Counted from the first letter of the stretch, positions 1-13,044 are shown. The stretch is DNA of 64,000 bases from Chlamydiota bacterium (GCA_012729785.1 JAAYCL010000023.1:1-64000); one strand, 5' to 3'. Notes: a model not told the origin generated them from the letters alone. Numbers and translations: made by a program.

Positions 1-230
<230 letters not shown>

Positions 231-426
231 AGGAGCAGGGCGCGCCGTCCAAGGCGCGCCCAGGTGGATGTCTCCGGCGCGAGCCGGAGACATGGCGGCC
301 CGCGAGGGCACGCCGCCAACACACGGAACCCGCATGGGCGCGGGTTCATCGCATCCCTTCCGGCGCGGAGTTATTCCGCCGGGGCTGTCCGAAACAGGTC
401 GCGAGCGCCGCCGGTGGCGCAGGTTT

Positions 427-502
427 GGGGGCATAGCTCAATTGGTAGAGCACGTGCTTTGCAAGCATGAGGTCACCGGTTCGATCCCGGTTGCCTCCAC
501 CA
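427..502 (+). tRNA. tRNA-Ala (anticodon TGC)
   Basis: A complete cloverleaf: acceptor GGGGGCA pairs with TGCCTCC, the D arm contains AGCTCAATTGGTAGAGC, the anticodon loop is TTTGCAA with anticodon TGC, and the T arm contains GGTTCGATCCC. The CCA end is encoded (500-502). It sits in the 16S-23S spacer, the usual place for tRNA-Ala in bacterial rRNA operons. Confidence 0.98.
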
Positions 503-506
503 GCCC

Positions 507-580
507 TGATTTTAGACTTGTGATTTTAGATTTGTGATTGCTGCGAATGTGGCAATCTAAAAATCTGAAATCCGGAATCC
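507..580 (+). repeat. AT-rich imperfect palindrome in the 16S-23S spacer
   Basis: Left arm 507-540 is built from TGATTTTAGACTTG / TGATTTTAGATTTG copies about 14 bp apart; right arm 553-580 (CAATCTAAAAATCTGAAATC and on) is its approximate reverse complement. Its AT-richness contrasts sharply with the surrounding rRNA operon. It is not part of either tRNA and would fold into a hairpin in the pre-rRNA. Confidence 0.75.
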
Positions 581-608
581 GGGTTTCCGGCGGTGGCCGG
601 GTTGCACC

Positions 609-685
609 GGGCGTGTAGCTCAGTTGGTTAGAGCGCGTCCCTGATAAGGACGAGGTCCCTGGTTCGATTCCAGGCACGCCCACCA
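609..685 (+). tRNA. tRNA-Ile (anticodon GAT)
   Basis: Complete cloverleaf: acceptor GGGCGTG pairs with CACGCCC, the anticodon loop is CTGATAA with anticodon GAT, the T loop is GGTTCGATTCC, and CCA is encoded at 683-685. Second tRNA of the rRNA spacer, after tRNA-Ala. Confidence 0.98.
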
Positions 686-848
686 CTGGCTAGCATCCGC
701 GGCCGCGGAAGTTTCCCGCCGATGCGGCGGGGGGCGCTCCGGCGGCGTTGCCCCTTTCACGGGGCCGCCGCGCATAGTTCTTTGACAATAGCATAGTTCT
801 GGGTATGAAGTTGCAACCGAGCCGGCCGGGACCGATGGTCCCGGATCC

Positions 849-3749
<2,901 letters not shown>

Positions 3750-3851
3750 TTTGTCTTCTCGGCATAATTGAAGTTCTCTATCCATTGTCCGGATACTGTC
3801 CGGTCGCTTCGTTTCCCCTGGAAACCGGAAACGAGCAACCGGCAACCGTAT

Positions 3852-3966
3852 TCCCGGTGACCATGGCGGAGGGGCCACACCTCTTCCCATTCCGAACAGA
3901 GCCGTTAAGCCCTCCAGCGCCGATGGTACTACCTCCAAAGGGTGGGAGAGCAGGTCGTCGCCGGGA
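3852..3966 (+). rRNA. rrf: 5S ribosomal RNA
   Basis: Terminal helix CCCGGTG (3853-3859) pairs with CGCCGGG (3959-3965). The internal conserved CCATTCCGAACAG and GGTGGGAGAG segments of bacterial 5S rRNA are present, with a length of about 115 nt. Lies about 100 nt after 23S, last gene of the rrn operon. Confidence 0.95.
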
Positions 3967-3976
3967 CTTTTCTTCG

Positions 3977-4012
3977 CGCGGGCGTGATTCGTTCACGCCC
4001 GCGTTTTTTTTT
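3977..4012 (+). terminator. Intrinsic terminator of the rRNA operon
   Basis: Perfect 11-bp stem (CGCGGGCGTGA / TCACGCCCGCG) with a 5-nt loop TTCGT, followed directly by nine T residues. It starts about 10 nt after the 5S end. The following 4013-4277 holds no gene; it contains a TAGTGTCC direct repeat at about 4067-4084 and no promoter I can place firmly. Confidence 0.95.
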
Positions 4013-4277
4013 ATGCGAATGTCCATCACGCGTGTGCCTCCTCCGATCGTGATACCGTACGCTGTGGTAGTGTCCGGTAGTGTCCACTCTTTTTCGCACT
4101 ATCACCTGAGCATGTACTTGAGCTAGTCAATGTTGTATCCCTCTCATCCCCCCTGGGGTCCCCCAGGGGGCGCCACCCGCCCTGTTCCTCGCTTTCAATG
4201 AAAGACGGAAGGGGAGCTCATTTGCACGTCCCGGGGGCGCATGGTTGGTATATCATAGGGCCGGAAGGGAGCAGGCT

Positions 4278-5320
<1,043 letters not shown>

Positions 5321-5348
<28 letters not shown>

Positions 5349-6322
5349 GCCTGACGAGCACGGTCCCCGTCGAGATCATCTACGCGGCGGGGCGGCGCCC
5401 CGTGGATCTCAACAACGTCCTCGTGACCTCCGCGGACCCGTCCGGGCACCTCGACGCCGCGGAGCGGGCCGGGATGCCGCGGACCACCTGCGCATGGACG
5501 AAGGGGATCTACGCGGTCGCCCGCGCGATGCGGCTGCGGGCGGTCGTCGGCGTCCTCGAGGGGGACTGCTCGAACACGCGCGCCATCGTCGAGCGGTGGC
5601 GGGAGGACGGGATCGAGGTGGTCCCGTTCGCCTACCCGCACGACAGGAGCGCGAAGAGACTTCGCGAGGAGCTCGCGCGCTTCGCCGCCGCCCTCGGCAC
5701 GACGCCGGCGCGGGCCGAGGAACTGAAGCGGCGTCTCGACCGGATACGGGCGAAGGTGCGGCGCCTCGACGAACTGACCTGGCGCGATGGGACGGTGACG
5801 GGGGAGGAGAACCACGCCTGGCAGGTGTCGTGCAGCGATTTCGGCGGGGACCCGGACCGGTTCGAGCGGGCGATCGACAGGTTCCTGGCGGCGGCCGGGA
5901 CAAGGAAGGCGGGGAGGCACGGCATCCGCGTCGGATACGTCGGCGTGCCCCCCATCGTCGATGGCCTCTACGGCGAACTGGAGCGGATCGGCTTCGAGGT
6001 GGTCTTCAACGAGGTGCAGCGGCAGTTCGCGATGCCGTACGCGACCCGCGACCTTCCCTCCCAGTACCTCGCGTACACCTACCCGTACGACATTCAGGCG
6101 CGCCTCCGGGACATAACGGCCGAGGTGCGGACGCGGCGCATTTCGGGTATCATCCACTATGTCCAGACCTTCTGCCATCGCGCGATCGAGGATCTTCTGA
6201 TCCAGCGCGCGGTCGGCGTACCGGTCCTCGCGCTCGAGTGCGACCGCCCGGGCCGCCTGGACGAGCGGAACCGCATCCGCCTCGAGGCGTTCGGGGAGAT
6301 GCTTTGCAGACGTTGTATGTAA
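5321..6322 (+). CDS. 2-hydroxyacyl-CoA dehydratase family protein (HgdB/BcrC-type subunit)
   Basis: Related to the iron-sulfur subunits of 2-hydroxyglutaryl-CoA dehydratase and benzoyl-CoA reductase. Supporting motifs: PVEIIYAAG and PVDLNN near the N terminus, [15 protein letters not shown], and conserved cysteines in TFCHRA and LECDRPG toward the C terminus, which in the family help hold a [4Fe-4S] cluster. Family enzymes work as two subunits with an ATP-driven activator (HgdC/BadF type). Neither a second subunit nor an activator is next to this gene, so the substrate is unknown. The start ATG lies inside the end of pyk and has GGGAGGGG upstream. It ends just before the fumarase pair. Whether it is a catabolic enzyme or an uncharacterised orphan paralogue cannot be decided here. 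Confidence 0.8.
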
Positions 6323-6373
6323 CATGTGCGGAGTAAGGGAGATATAGCGTTAGTCGCCCCGGGGGGAAATCGT

Positions 6374-7216
6374 ATGAGAGAGCTGAAAGTCGCCGAGATC
6401 ACGCGGGCGGTGAGGGGGCTCTGCATCGAGGCGAACATCGTCGCCGACGAGGACGTGCTCGCGGCGTTCAGGGAGCGCCTGAAGACGGAAACCTCCCCCG
6501 TAGGGAAGGAGGTGCTGAAGACCCTCCTCGAGAACGCGCGGATCGCCAAGGAGGAGCGCCTCCCGATCTGCCAGGACACGGGGATGGCGATCGTCTTCCT
6601 CGAAGTCGGACAGGAGGTCCGCCTCGTCGGCGGGGACCTCGAGATGGCGGTGCACGAGGGGGTGCGGCAGGGGTACAAGGACGGCTACCTCAGGAAGTCC
6701 GTCGTGAAGGACCCGGTCGAGCGGGGCAACACCGGCGACAACACGCCGGCGGTCATCCACACGCGCATCGTCCCCGGGGACAAGGTCAGGATCACCGTCG
6801 CGCCGAAGGGCTTCGGCAGCGAGAACATGAGCTTCGTGAAGATGTGCACCCCCACCGCCGGCTACGAGGGGATCAGGCAGTTCGTCGTGGAGTGCGTGAA
6901 GAAGGCCGGCGGGAACCCGTGCCCGCCGGTCGTCGTCGGCGTCGGCGTCGGCGGGACATTCGAGAAGGCGGCCCTGATGGCGAAGCAGGCGCTCACGAGG
7001 AAGCTCGGCGAAAAGAGCCCGAGGCCGGAGATCGCGAAGCTCGAGGGCGAGCTCCTCGAGGAGATCAACAGGACGGGGGTCGGCCCGCAGGGCCTCGGCG
7101 GCTCCACCACCGCCCTCGCCGTCCACGTCGACACCTACCCGACGCACATCGCCGGGATGCCGGTCGCGGTGAACATCTGCTGCCACGCCTACCGGCACGG
7201 GGTCGTGGAGCTGTGA
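6374..7216 (+). CDS. Class I fumarate hydratase, alpha subunit (Fe-S; fumarase/tartrate dehydratase N-terminal half)
   Basis: Alpha subunit of the two-subunit, oxygen-sensitive [4Fe-4S] fumarase that interconverts fumarate and malate. The 280-residue protein has the three expected cluster cysteines: [10 protein letters not shown] (Cys66), VKMCTPTAG, and [11 protein letters not shown] near the C terminus. It also carries GNTGDNTPA and GGSTTALAV, typical of the family. Start taken at the ATG of MRELKV; the ATG at 6326 would add 16 residues not typical of homologues. The beta subunit follows after 70 bp. L-tartrate dehydratase alpha subunits look alike, so fumarase is the likelier but not the only reading. 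Confidence 0.92.
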   Translation: MRELKVAEITRAVRGLCIEANIVADEDVLAAFRERLKTETSPVGKEVLKTLLENARIAKEERLPICQDTGMAIVFLEVGQEVRLVGGDLEMAVHEGVRQGYKDGYLRKSVVKDPVERGNTGDNTPAVIHTRIVPGDKVRITVAPKGFGSENMSFVKMCTPTAGYEGIRQFVVECVKKAGGNPCPPVVVGVGVGGTFEKAALMAKQALTRKLGEKSPRPEIAKLEGELLEEINRTGVGPQGLGGSTTALAVHVDTYPTHIAGMPVAVNICCHAYRHGVVEL

Positions 7217-7286
7217 GGGCGTATGGGAGTGACGGCGCGCGGGCGAAGAGGCAATCGATGCCGACACGAATATGGGGAGGATCATC

Positions 7287-7823
7287 ATGGCGACAATCGA
7301 GATCACCACGCCGCTGACGGACGAGGTCGTGAAGGGGCTCAAGGCGGGGGACAGCGTGCTCATCACCGGGACGATCTACACGGCCCGCGACGCGGCGCAC
7401 AAGCGCCTCACCGAGGCGGTCGCCAAGGGGGAGAAGCCCCCCGTCGAGCTGAAGGGGCAAATCTTCTACTACGCCGGCCCGTCGCCCGCCCCTCCGGGGA
7501 AGCCGATCGGGTCCGTCGGCCCCACGACGAGCTACCGGATGGACGCGTTTGCGCCGAAGACGATGGAGTTGGGCCTCAAGGGGATGATCGGGAAGGGGCC
7601 CCGCGCGAAGGAGGTCATCGACGCGATGAAGAAACACGGGGCAGTGTACTTCGCCGCCGTGGGCGGGGCGGGCGCCCTGCTGGCCAAGTGCGTCAAGGCG
7701 GCGAAGCCGGTCGCCTATCCGGACCTCGGCGCGGAGGCGATCACGGAGCTCACGGTGGAGCGGTTCCCCGCGATCGTGGCGACCGACTGCCGGGGGAACG
7801 ATCTGTATAGCCGCACGGCTTAA
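7287..7823 (+). CDS. Class I fumarate hydratase, beta subunit (C-terminal half)
   Basis: Partner of the preceding alpha subunit; it supplies the substrate-binding half. The 178-residue protein begins TIEITTPL, contains LITGTIYTARDAAHKR, the hallmark GPTTSYRMD segment, GMIGKG and VGGAGALLA, and ends with the family's ATDCRGND segment. Start is the ATG preceded by GGGGAGG with 6-nt spacing; the upstream in-frame ATG at 7272 overlaps that site. Split subunits of this kind are usual in anaerobic and deep-branching bacteria. The gene converges on a minus-strand methyltransferase 30 bp away. Confidence 0.93.
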   Translation: MATIEITTPLTDEVVKGLKAGDSVLITGTIYTARDAAHKRLTEAVAKGEKPPVELKGQIFYYAGPSPAPPGKPIGSVGPTTSYRMDAFAPKTMELGLKGMIGKGPRAKEVIDAMKKHGAVYFAAVGGAGALLAKCVKAAKPVAYPDLGAEAITELTVERFPAIVATDCRGNDLYSRTA

Positions 7824-7853
7824 AGGCGCGGCGGGAGCGGCGCATGGCGCCGA

Positions 7854-9113
7854 TCATTCCGATCGCCTCTTTCTCATCACGACCATATCCTGGAAATTCA
7901 GGGCGCCGCGTTCTCTATAGTCGATGATCTCGAAATATCGGGAATACGCCTCACGCGTGTACCCCTGTTTCTGGAACACCCCCCGGTAGTATCCGGACGG
8001 CGCGACGCCGTCCAGACCGTGATCGACCATTCCGTCGTAGATCCCCCCCGCGAGCAACTCCTCCGCCTGACGCCCCGGAAGCGCGAATCCCGCCGCGAAT
8101 TCACCGTGCACGGTGGCCAGCAATAACCCGCCGGGGGCAAGGATGCGCCGCAGCTCCTCCAGCCAGGCGTGCTGGACTTCCTTTGCCAGGTGCGTCAGCA
8201 CCGAATAGGCAATGATAAGGTCGAAGGAGTCATCGGCGTACCCGGTGGGCGGATAGGGATCGACGGTCGAGAATATCCCCGGCGGGAGAAAATCCCGGCA
8301 CCACGCAATGGAGTCGGAGTCGATGTCGCAGCCGTGTATGGAGGGGATCCCGGAGAAGCTCAAGAAGAACCTGGTGATCCGTCCGCACCCGCATCCCCAC
8401 TCCAGCATCGTCCGTATGCCCCGGGCGTCAAGATGCGAGGAGGCGAGGTTCCAAAACTCCATGTAGGATTGCAAGCCGGAGATCATGAACATATCGCCCC
8501 AGATGCTTCCCTGGGACCTCTTGATGTTTTCGGCGGGCGGCAGCGGATAACAGGAATAGAGGCCCGGATAGTACCAGGCGACCATCTGGGCGGCTTCGTT
8601 CCCGCGGGACGAGCCCGTCACGCGGATCTCGGTGAATCCCCCCCCGTCCTGCTGGGGGAGGGGGACGGAGAAGTCGAACGCTGAACGGCGCGAGTGGGAG
8701 ATGAACGGGAACGCGTCCTGGAGGCTCCCGCGTTCGGCCAGTTCCTCCTGCGCGACCTTCACCCGATTGATATACAGCGACGCCGTGTCAAGTTCCCTGT
8801 CGGGAAGGAGCATCCATCCGGAAGCCCTGAACAGATTCTTCTCGCAGGCGAGTTTTTCAAAATACCCCCGGGCTGTTTCGACCCTCCGCGGTAGTGCGCC
8901 CGACGCGTCGAGGGCGGCCTCGATCCTCTCGATCCTCCCCCGGAGCGCCATAGCGTCGGCGTCGGCGCGATGGCCCGCCGCGGCCAGGCTTGTCCGGAGC
9001 GCACTGAGCCGCTCGTCGACCGACGTATCCGTGGAGGAGATCCCGAGGACGTTCTTTATGAACGAGCGCACCCCTGCGGGGAGACATTTCGCGAGCACGG
9101 GGCGTGGGTTCAT
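7854..9113 (-). CDS. SAM-dependent class I methyltransferase with N-terminal extension
   Basis: A 419-residue protein. Residues from about 40 to 80 are predicted helical/coiled coil, followed by a domain of unknown function with the segment RASGWMLLPDRELDTASLY. The C-terminal third is a Rossmann methyltransferase: motif I MLEWGCGCGRITRFF, acidic motif II GCDIDSDSIAW, DLIIAYSVLTHL, and the post-motif segment LRRILAPGGLLLATVHGE. The layout resembles methyltransferases from glycan and surface polysaccharide clusters, but no glycosyltransferase lies nearby and the substrate is unknown. Start chosen at the ATG of MNPRPVL, preceded by an AGGAGA site and a promoter; the open frame extends further upstream without support. 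Transcribed alone on the minus strand. Confidence 0.8.
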   Translation of the reverse strand: MNPRPVLAKCLPAGVRSFIKNVLGISSTDTSVDERLSALRTSLAAAGHRADADAMALRGRIERIEAALDASGALPRRVETARGYFEKLACEKNLFRASGWMLLPDRELDTASLYINRVKVAQEELAERGSLQDAFPFISHSRRSAFDFSVPLPQQDGGGFTEIRVTGSSRGNEAAQMVAWYYPGLYSCYPLPPAENIKRSQGSIWGDMFMISGLQSYMEFWNLASSHLDARGIRTMLEWGCGCGRITRFFLSFSGIPSIHGCDIDSDSIAWCRDFLPPGIFSTVDPYPPTGYADDSFDLIIAYSVLTHLAKEVQHAWLEELRRILAPGGLLLATVHGEFAAGFALPGRQAEELLAGGIYDGMVDHGLDGVAPSGYYRGVFQKQGYTREAYSRYFEIIDYRERGALNFQDMVVMRKRRSE

Positions 9114-9139
9114 GCTACACTTTCTCCTCAGGAAAGGAT

Positions 9140-9168
9140 ACTGTATACGGTATCCGAACATCGGGCAA
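9140..9168 (-). promoter_or_regulatory. Putative sigma70 promoter of the methyltransferase gene
   Basis: On the minus strand TTGCCC (9168-9163) and TACAGT (9145-9140) are 17 nt apart, ending about 26 nt before the ATG at 9113. An inverted repeat GGATAC-N8-GTATCC (9136-9155) overlaps the -10 region and could be an operator. On the other side a TTTCCTCC/GGAGGAAA inverted repeat (9233-9259) lies in the divergent interval before lemA. Confidence 0.5.
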
Positions 9169-9335
9169 CGATAATCTCCCGACCGGCGCAATAGGCCGGT
9201 TGCGGTGGGATGGCATTCACACCGCCCACCAGTTTCCTCCCTCTCGCGTGAGGAGGAAAACAGCGGCGCTGCCGTAGCATCACCGAGGCGTTGCCGGCCG
9301 GCAAGGATCCGGTCGGACAGATGAGGAGGTGCGCA

Positions 9336-9890
9336 ATGTCGGTCGGATGGATCATCCTGCTGGTCGTTGCCGCGGTCGTGTTGTATGCGGTTCTCGGGTA
9401 CAACCGTCTCGTACGCCTGCGGAACAGGATCGAGAACGCCTGGTCGCAGATCGACGTGCAGCTCAGGCGCCGCTACGACCTGATCCCCAACCTCGTCGAG
9501 ACGGTGAAGGGGTACGCCAGCCACGAGAAGGAGGTCTTCCAGAAGGTGACCGAGGCCCGCGCGAAGGCGATCAACGCCTCCGGCGTGATGGCGCAGGGGC
9601 AGGCGGACAACGCCCTCACCGGCGCGCTGAAGTCCTTATTCGCCGTGGCGGAGAACTACCCCGATCTCAAGGCCAACCAAAACTTCCTAATGCTCCAGGA
9701 GGAGCTGTCGGGGACCGAGAGCAAGATCGCCTACTCCCGCCAGTTCTACAACGACACGGTGATGACCTACGACACCACGCGCGAGACGTTCCCCTCGAAC
9801 ATCATCGCGAACCTGTTCGGCTTCGGCGAGAGGGAGTATTTCCAGACGGGGGAGGAGGCGGCGCGGGAGCCGGTGAAGGTGAAGTTCTGA
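9336..9890 (+). CDS. lemA: LemA family membrane protein
   Basis: LemA proteins are small, singly membrane-anchored proteins with a long helical-bundle domain; their exact role is unknown. The 184-residue sequence starts with a hydrophobic anchor (about residues 4-20), followed by the family signature [20 protein letters not shown], then [20 protein letters not shown], and NIIANLFGF near the end. Start is the ATG after GAGGAGGT with 5-nt spacing. The next gene, an HtpX-type protease, lies 25 bp downstream; LemA-HtpX pairing is common and suggests a joint role in envelope quality control. Confidence 0.95.
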   Translation: MSVGWIILLVVAAVVLYAVLGYNRLVRLRNRIENAWSQIDVQLRRRYDLIPNLVETVKGYASHEKEVFQKVTEARAKAINASGVMAQGQADNALTGALKSLFAVAENYPDLKANQNFLMLQEELSGTESKIAYSRQFYNDTVMTYDTTRETFPSNIIANLFGFGEREYFQTGEEAAREPVKVKF

Positions 9891-9915
9891 AGATAGCTTG
9901 CCGCATACTACAATA

Positions 9916-10809
9916 ATGTACGAACAGATCGCCCGCAACAAGCGCAACTCGGTCGTCCTCTGCGTCCTCTTCGTCGCCTTCGTCGCCTTCCTCGGCTGGG
10001 TCTTCGGCCAGGTATCCGCGATGGGGAACGCGGGGGTCGTCATCGCCGTCGCCGTCGCGGTGGCGTGGACCTTCGGCTCCTACTACTGGAGCGACCGGAT
10101 CGTCCTCGCGATGAGCGGCGCGAGGCCGCTTGTGAAAGAGGAGTTCCCGCACCTGTTCCACGCCGTCGAGGGGCTGGCGATCGCGGGGGGGCTCCCCGTC
10201 CCGCGGGTCTACGTGATCGAGGACAGCGCCCCGAACGCCTTCGCGACCGGGCGCGATCCGGCGCACGCGGTCGTCTGCGTGACCACGGGCCTCCTCCAGA
10301 AGATGAACCGGCTCGAGCTGGAAGGGGTCGTCGCCCACGAGCTCTCGCACATCAGGAACTACGACATCCTTCTCGGCTCCCTCGTGGTGGTGATGGTCGG
10401 GGTCGTCACGCTCCTGAGCGACTGGATATTCAGGAGTTTCTTCTGGGGCGGGCGCCGCCGCCGCGACAACCGCGGAGGGGGAGGGCAGGCGCAGGCGATC
10501 CTCTTGATCGTCGCGCTGCTCCTCGCGCTCCTCGCGCCGCTGGTCGCGCAGCTCGTCCGGCTGGCGATCTCGCGGCGGCGGGAGTTCCTCGCGGACGCGA
10601 GCGCGGCGATGCTCACGCGCTACCCGAAGGGGCTCGCCGACGCCCTCCGGAAGCTGGACGCGGACTCGGACCCGCTCGAGGCGGCGAACAAGGCCACCGC
10701 GCACATGTACATCGTCAATCCCCTGCGGGGGGACCGCGGGATGGTGAGCCGCCTCTTCTCGACGCACCCGCCCGTCGCGGAGAGGATACGGGCGCTGGAG
10801 GGGATATGA
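9916..10809 (+). CDS. htpX: HtpX-like M48 family zinc metalloprotease
   Basis: Membrane-bound zinc protease that degrades misfolded membrane proteins. The 297-residue protein has two N-terminal membrane segments (about residues 14-35 and 40-56), the zinc motif HELSHIRNYD, two more hydrophobic segments around the glycine/arginine-rich loop, and REFLADASAAMLTR carrying the third zinc-ligand glutamate region. It ends STHPPVAERIRAL, as in HtpX. The ATG of MYEQIARNKR matches the family start; a TTG at 9898 would add six residues. No strong ribosome-binding site is visible, so coupling to lemA is likely. Confidence 0.93.
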   Translation: MYEQIARNKRNSVVLCVLFVAFVAFLGWVFGQVSAMGNAGVVIAVAVAVAWTFGSYYWSDRIVLAMSGARPLVKEEFPHLFHAVEGLAIAGGLPVPRVYVIEDSAPNAFATGRDPAHAVVCVTTGLLQKMNRLELEGVVAHELSHIRNYDILLGSLVVVMVGVVTLLSDWIFRSFFWGGRRRRDNRGGGGQAQAILLIVALLLALLAPLVAQLVRLAISRRREFLADASAAMLTRYPKGLADALRKLDADSDPLEAANKATAHMYIVNPLRGDRGMVSRLFSTHPPVAERIRALEGI

Positions 10810-10873
10810 GCCGTACGCGGCGCGTCGGAACCGGAACACGATATGCTCCGCGTGGCGGGGCGGGGGGGATGCG

Positions 10874-11260
10874 ATGCGGGGCGTGACGATCGAGCGGATA
10901 CGGATGCACCGCGACGAGCGCGGCAAGGTGTTCGAGCCGCTCGGCCCGGAGACGCTCCAGTCGGGCCTGCTCCGCAACACGCACGTGGCGACGATGGCGC
11001 CCGGGGCCGTTCGCGGCTCCCATCGCCACCGGAGCGCGACCGAGACAGTCGTCTTCTCCGGCGAGATCCGGCTCGTCTTGCGGGACTTGGACGGCGCTTC
11101 CGAGGAGCATCTCTTCCACGACGGGGAGTGCATCCGGGTCACCATCCCCCCGGGCGTCGCGCACGCGTTCGTCAACGCGGGGACTACCGACGCCTTCATC
11201 GTCTGTTTCAGCGACCGGGTGGCGGGGACGGATCCGCAGGAGAAGGTGCAGCTCGTCTGA
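10874..11260 (+). CDS. Cupin domain protein (WxcM/sugar isomerase-like)
   Basis: A 128-residue single-domain cupin. Motif 1 is GSHRHRSATETVVFSGE, giving two His and one Glu ligand, and motif 2 is IPPGVAHAFVNAG, giving the fourth His, so a metal site is intact. Cupins of this size and the DERGKVFEPL start resemble the sugar 3,4-ketoisomerase/WxcM-like group and DUF4437-type proteins, but no sugar-nucleotide gene is adjacent. The start ATG follows a G-rich stretch. The aminotransferase gene starts about 70 bp downstream, so the two may share a transcript. Precise function unknown. Confidence 0.75.
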   Translation: MRGVTIERIRMHRDERGKVFEPLGPETLQSGLLRNTHVATMAPGAVRGSHRHRSATETVVFSGEIRLVLRDLDGASEEHLFHDGECIRVTIPPGVAHAFVNAGTTDAFIVCFSDRVAGTDPQEKVQLV

Positions 11261-11331
11261 GCCAACAAGGGTCGAGGCGCGACCGGATGCGGTTCAGGCG
11301 TGCGTGCGGCCGCAACGACAGGCAGATTACC

Positions 11332-12438
11332 GTGAAGAATCCCCTGAGGATCGCGGAGCGGATGAAGATGATCGACGCCTCCGGCATCCGGAAGGCGTTC
11401 GATCTCGCCCACGCGATCGAGGACCCCGTCAACCTGAGCATCGGCCAGCCGGATTTCGACGTCCCCGAGGAGATCAGGGAGGCGGCCATCCGCGCCATCC
11501 GGGCGGGGCACAGCCGCTACACGCTCACGCAGGGGATCGACGCGCTCCGGCGCGAGATCCGCCGGCACCTCGAGGAGGAGAAGGGATACTCGCCCGAGGA
11601 GGTCATCGTCACCTCCGGCGCGGCGGGCGGCATTATGCTCTCCTTCCTCGCGCTTCTCAACCCGGGCGACCGGGTCGTCATCCCCGACCCGTACTTCGTC
11701 ATCTACAAACACCTCTGCCGAGTCGTCGGGGCCGAGCCGGTCTACCTCGACACCTACCCGGACTTCGAAATCACCGGCGAGCGCCTCGAGCGCGCGATGG
11801 GGAAGGGGGCGGCGATGGTCATCATCAACAGCCCCTGCAACCCGACCGGCGCGGTCCCCCGCGGCGCGCGCCTGCGCGAGATCGCGGCGATCGCGGCACG
11901 GGCGGGGGCGTACATCCTCTCGGACGAGGTCTACGACTTCTTCTGCTACGACGGCCCGCACGAGAGCGTCGGCGCCTCCTCGAGGGACGCCCTGGTCGTC
12001 GGCGGCTACTCGAAGGCGTTCGGGATGCCGGGCTGGCGCCTAGGCTACGCGGCCGGGCCTAGGGAGATCCTGGCCGAGATGACCAAGCTGCAGCAGTACT
12101 CGTTCATCTGCGCCCCCGCGCCGCTGCAGCACGCCGTCCTCGACGCCTACCGGATCGATATGCGCCCGGTCCTCGACGCATACCGGCGGAAGCGCGATCT
12201 GCTCTGCGACGGGCTCGCGGAGAAGTTCCGCTTCGTCAGGCCCGAGGGCGCATTCTATCTCTTCCCCGAAGCGCCCGGGGGGAGCGGGGCCGAGTTCGTC
12301 AGGCGTGCGGTCGAAGAGAAGCTCATCCTCGTCCCCGGCTCCGTCTTCTCGGAGCGGGACACGCACTTCCGGATCTCCTTCGCCGCCCCCGACGACACCC
12401 TCCGACAGGGGGTGGAGATCCTCAACCGCCTCGCCTGA
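11332..12438 (+). CDS. Class I/II pyridoxal-phosphate aminotransferase (aspartate aminotransferase-like)
   Basis: A fold-type I aminotransferase of 368 residues with NLSIGQPDFDVPEEI at the N terminus, SRYTLTQGIDALR, PDPYFVIY, the substrate-site segment NSPCNPTGAVP, DEVYDFFCY, and the PLP lysine in YSKAFGMPGWRLGY (Lys228 counted from the GTG). It closes with the arginine-containing FRISFAAPDD. The family includes aspartate, alanine and aromatic aminotransferases; the substrate cannot be read from sequence. GTG at 11332 gives an N terminus (VKNPLRIAERMKMIDASGIRKAF) that matches relatives; the ATG at 11287 or 11362 are alternatives. Confidence 0.87.
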   Translation: MKNPLRIAERMKMIDASGIRKAFDLAHAIEDPVNLSIGQPDFDVPEEIREAAIRAIRAGHSRYTLTQGIDALRREIRRHLEEEKGYSPEEVIVTSGAAGGIMLSFLALLNPGDRVVIPDPYFVIYKHLCRVVGAEPVYLDTYPDFEITGERLERAMGKGAAMVIINSPCNPTGAVPRGARLREIAAIAARAGAYILSDEVYDFFCYDGPHESVGASSRDALVVGGYSKAFGMPGWRLGYAAGPREILAEMTKLQQYSFICAPAPLQHAVLDAYRIDMRPVLDAYRRKRDLLCDGLAEKFRFVRPEGAFYLFPEAPGGSGAEFVRRAVEEKLILVPGSVFSERDTHFRISFAAPDDTLRQGVEILNRLA

Positions 12439-12571
12439 ACGCGGTCCGCGGGGAGAGCCCCACACGAACGTCTCCGATCCGGGCCCGAAATCGCCCGAAA
12501 CCGGCCTCCTGAACCGCGGGCCCGATACACCCCTCCGGCGCGCCCGCCGACCGGGCGAGGCGCTTTTGCGA

Positions 12572-12601
12572 TTGACCGGCTCCGGCCCGTTGTGGTATCA
12601 C
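12572..12601 (+). promoter_or_regulatory. Putative sigma70 promoter before the 42-residue ORF
   Basis: TTGACC (12572-12577) and TATCAC (12596-12601) are separated by 18 nt, about 50 nt before the ATG at 12651. The rest of 12439-12571 is GC-rich and carries nothing recognisable. Confidence 0.45.
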
Positions 12602-12650
12602 TGTGACGGTTTCAGGCGAACGGTCCTCAGCGGCCGAGAGAGGAGTACCT

Positions 12651-12779
12651 ATGGGAACCATCCTTTTCATCCTGGCGCGGTTGATAGGGAAGATCGACGC
12701 GCCGAACGATCTGCTGCTCCTCTGCTTCCTCATTTCGCTGGACAGCATCGCGCTTGCGAGCTTTCTGAAGAAGGAGTAG
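12651..12779 (+). CDS. Small hydrophobic protein of 42 residues
   Basis: A short reading frame that starts MGTILFILARLIGK, continues IDAPNDLLLLCFLISL and ends ASFLKKE. Two hydrophobic stretches flank a short charged turn, so it could sit in the membrane as one hairpin or a single amphipathic segment with a basic C terminus. Support for reality: an excellent GAGAGAGGAG ribosome-binding site 6-7 nt before the ATG, a promoter-like pair upstream, and a free intergenic position between the aminotransferase gene and tRNA-Arg. I do not recognise a family. Absence of homologues would make it doubtful. Confidence 0.55.
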   Translation: MGTILFILARLIGKIDAPNDLLLLCFLISLDSIALASFLKKE

Positions 12780-12923
12780 GTCCGCAGACGCATCGCCGTT
12801 GGAACATCGTGCACGCCATCGGCGTGACAAGGAGCGGCCGACCGCTCCCCTCCGCCGCGCAGTTCCCTTCTGAAACGCGCGCCGCGGCGAAAAGCGCCGC
12901 GGCGGACCTCGCGTATGTCGTCT

Positions 12924-13000
<77 letters not shown>

Positions 13001-13007
13001 GTACCAC

Positions 13008-13035
13008 GGTGCAAGGTTGAAGGTGCAAGGTTGAA
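13008..13035 (+). repeat. Tandem 14-bp repeat before rph
   Basis: Two exact copies of GGTGCAAGGTTGAA (13008-13021 and 13022-13035), followed by a partial GGCAAAGG that merges with the ribosome-binding region of rph. They lie directly between the tRNA-Arg 3' end and the rph start. Confidence 0.8.
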
Positions 13036-13044
13036 GGCAAAGGT

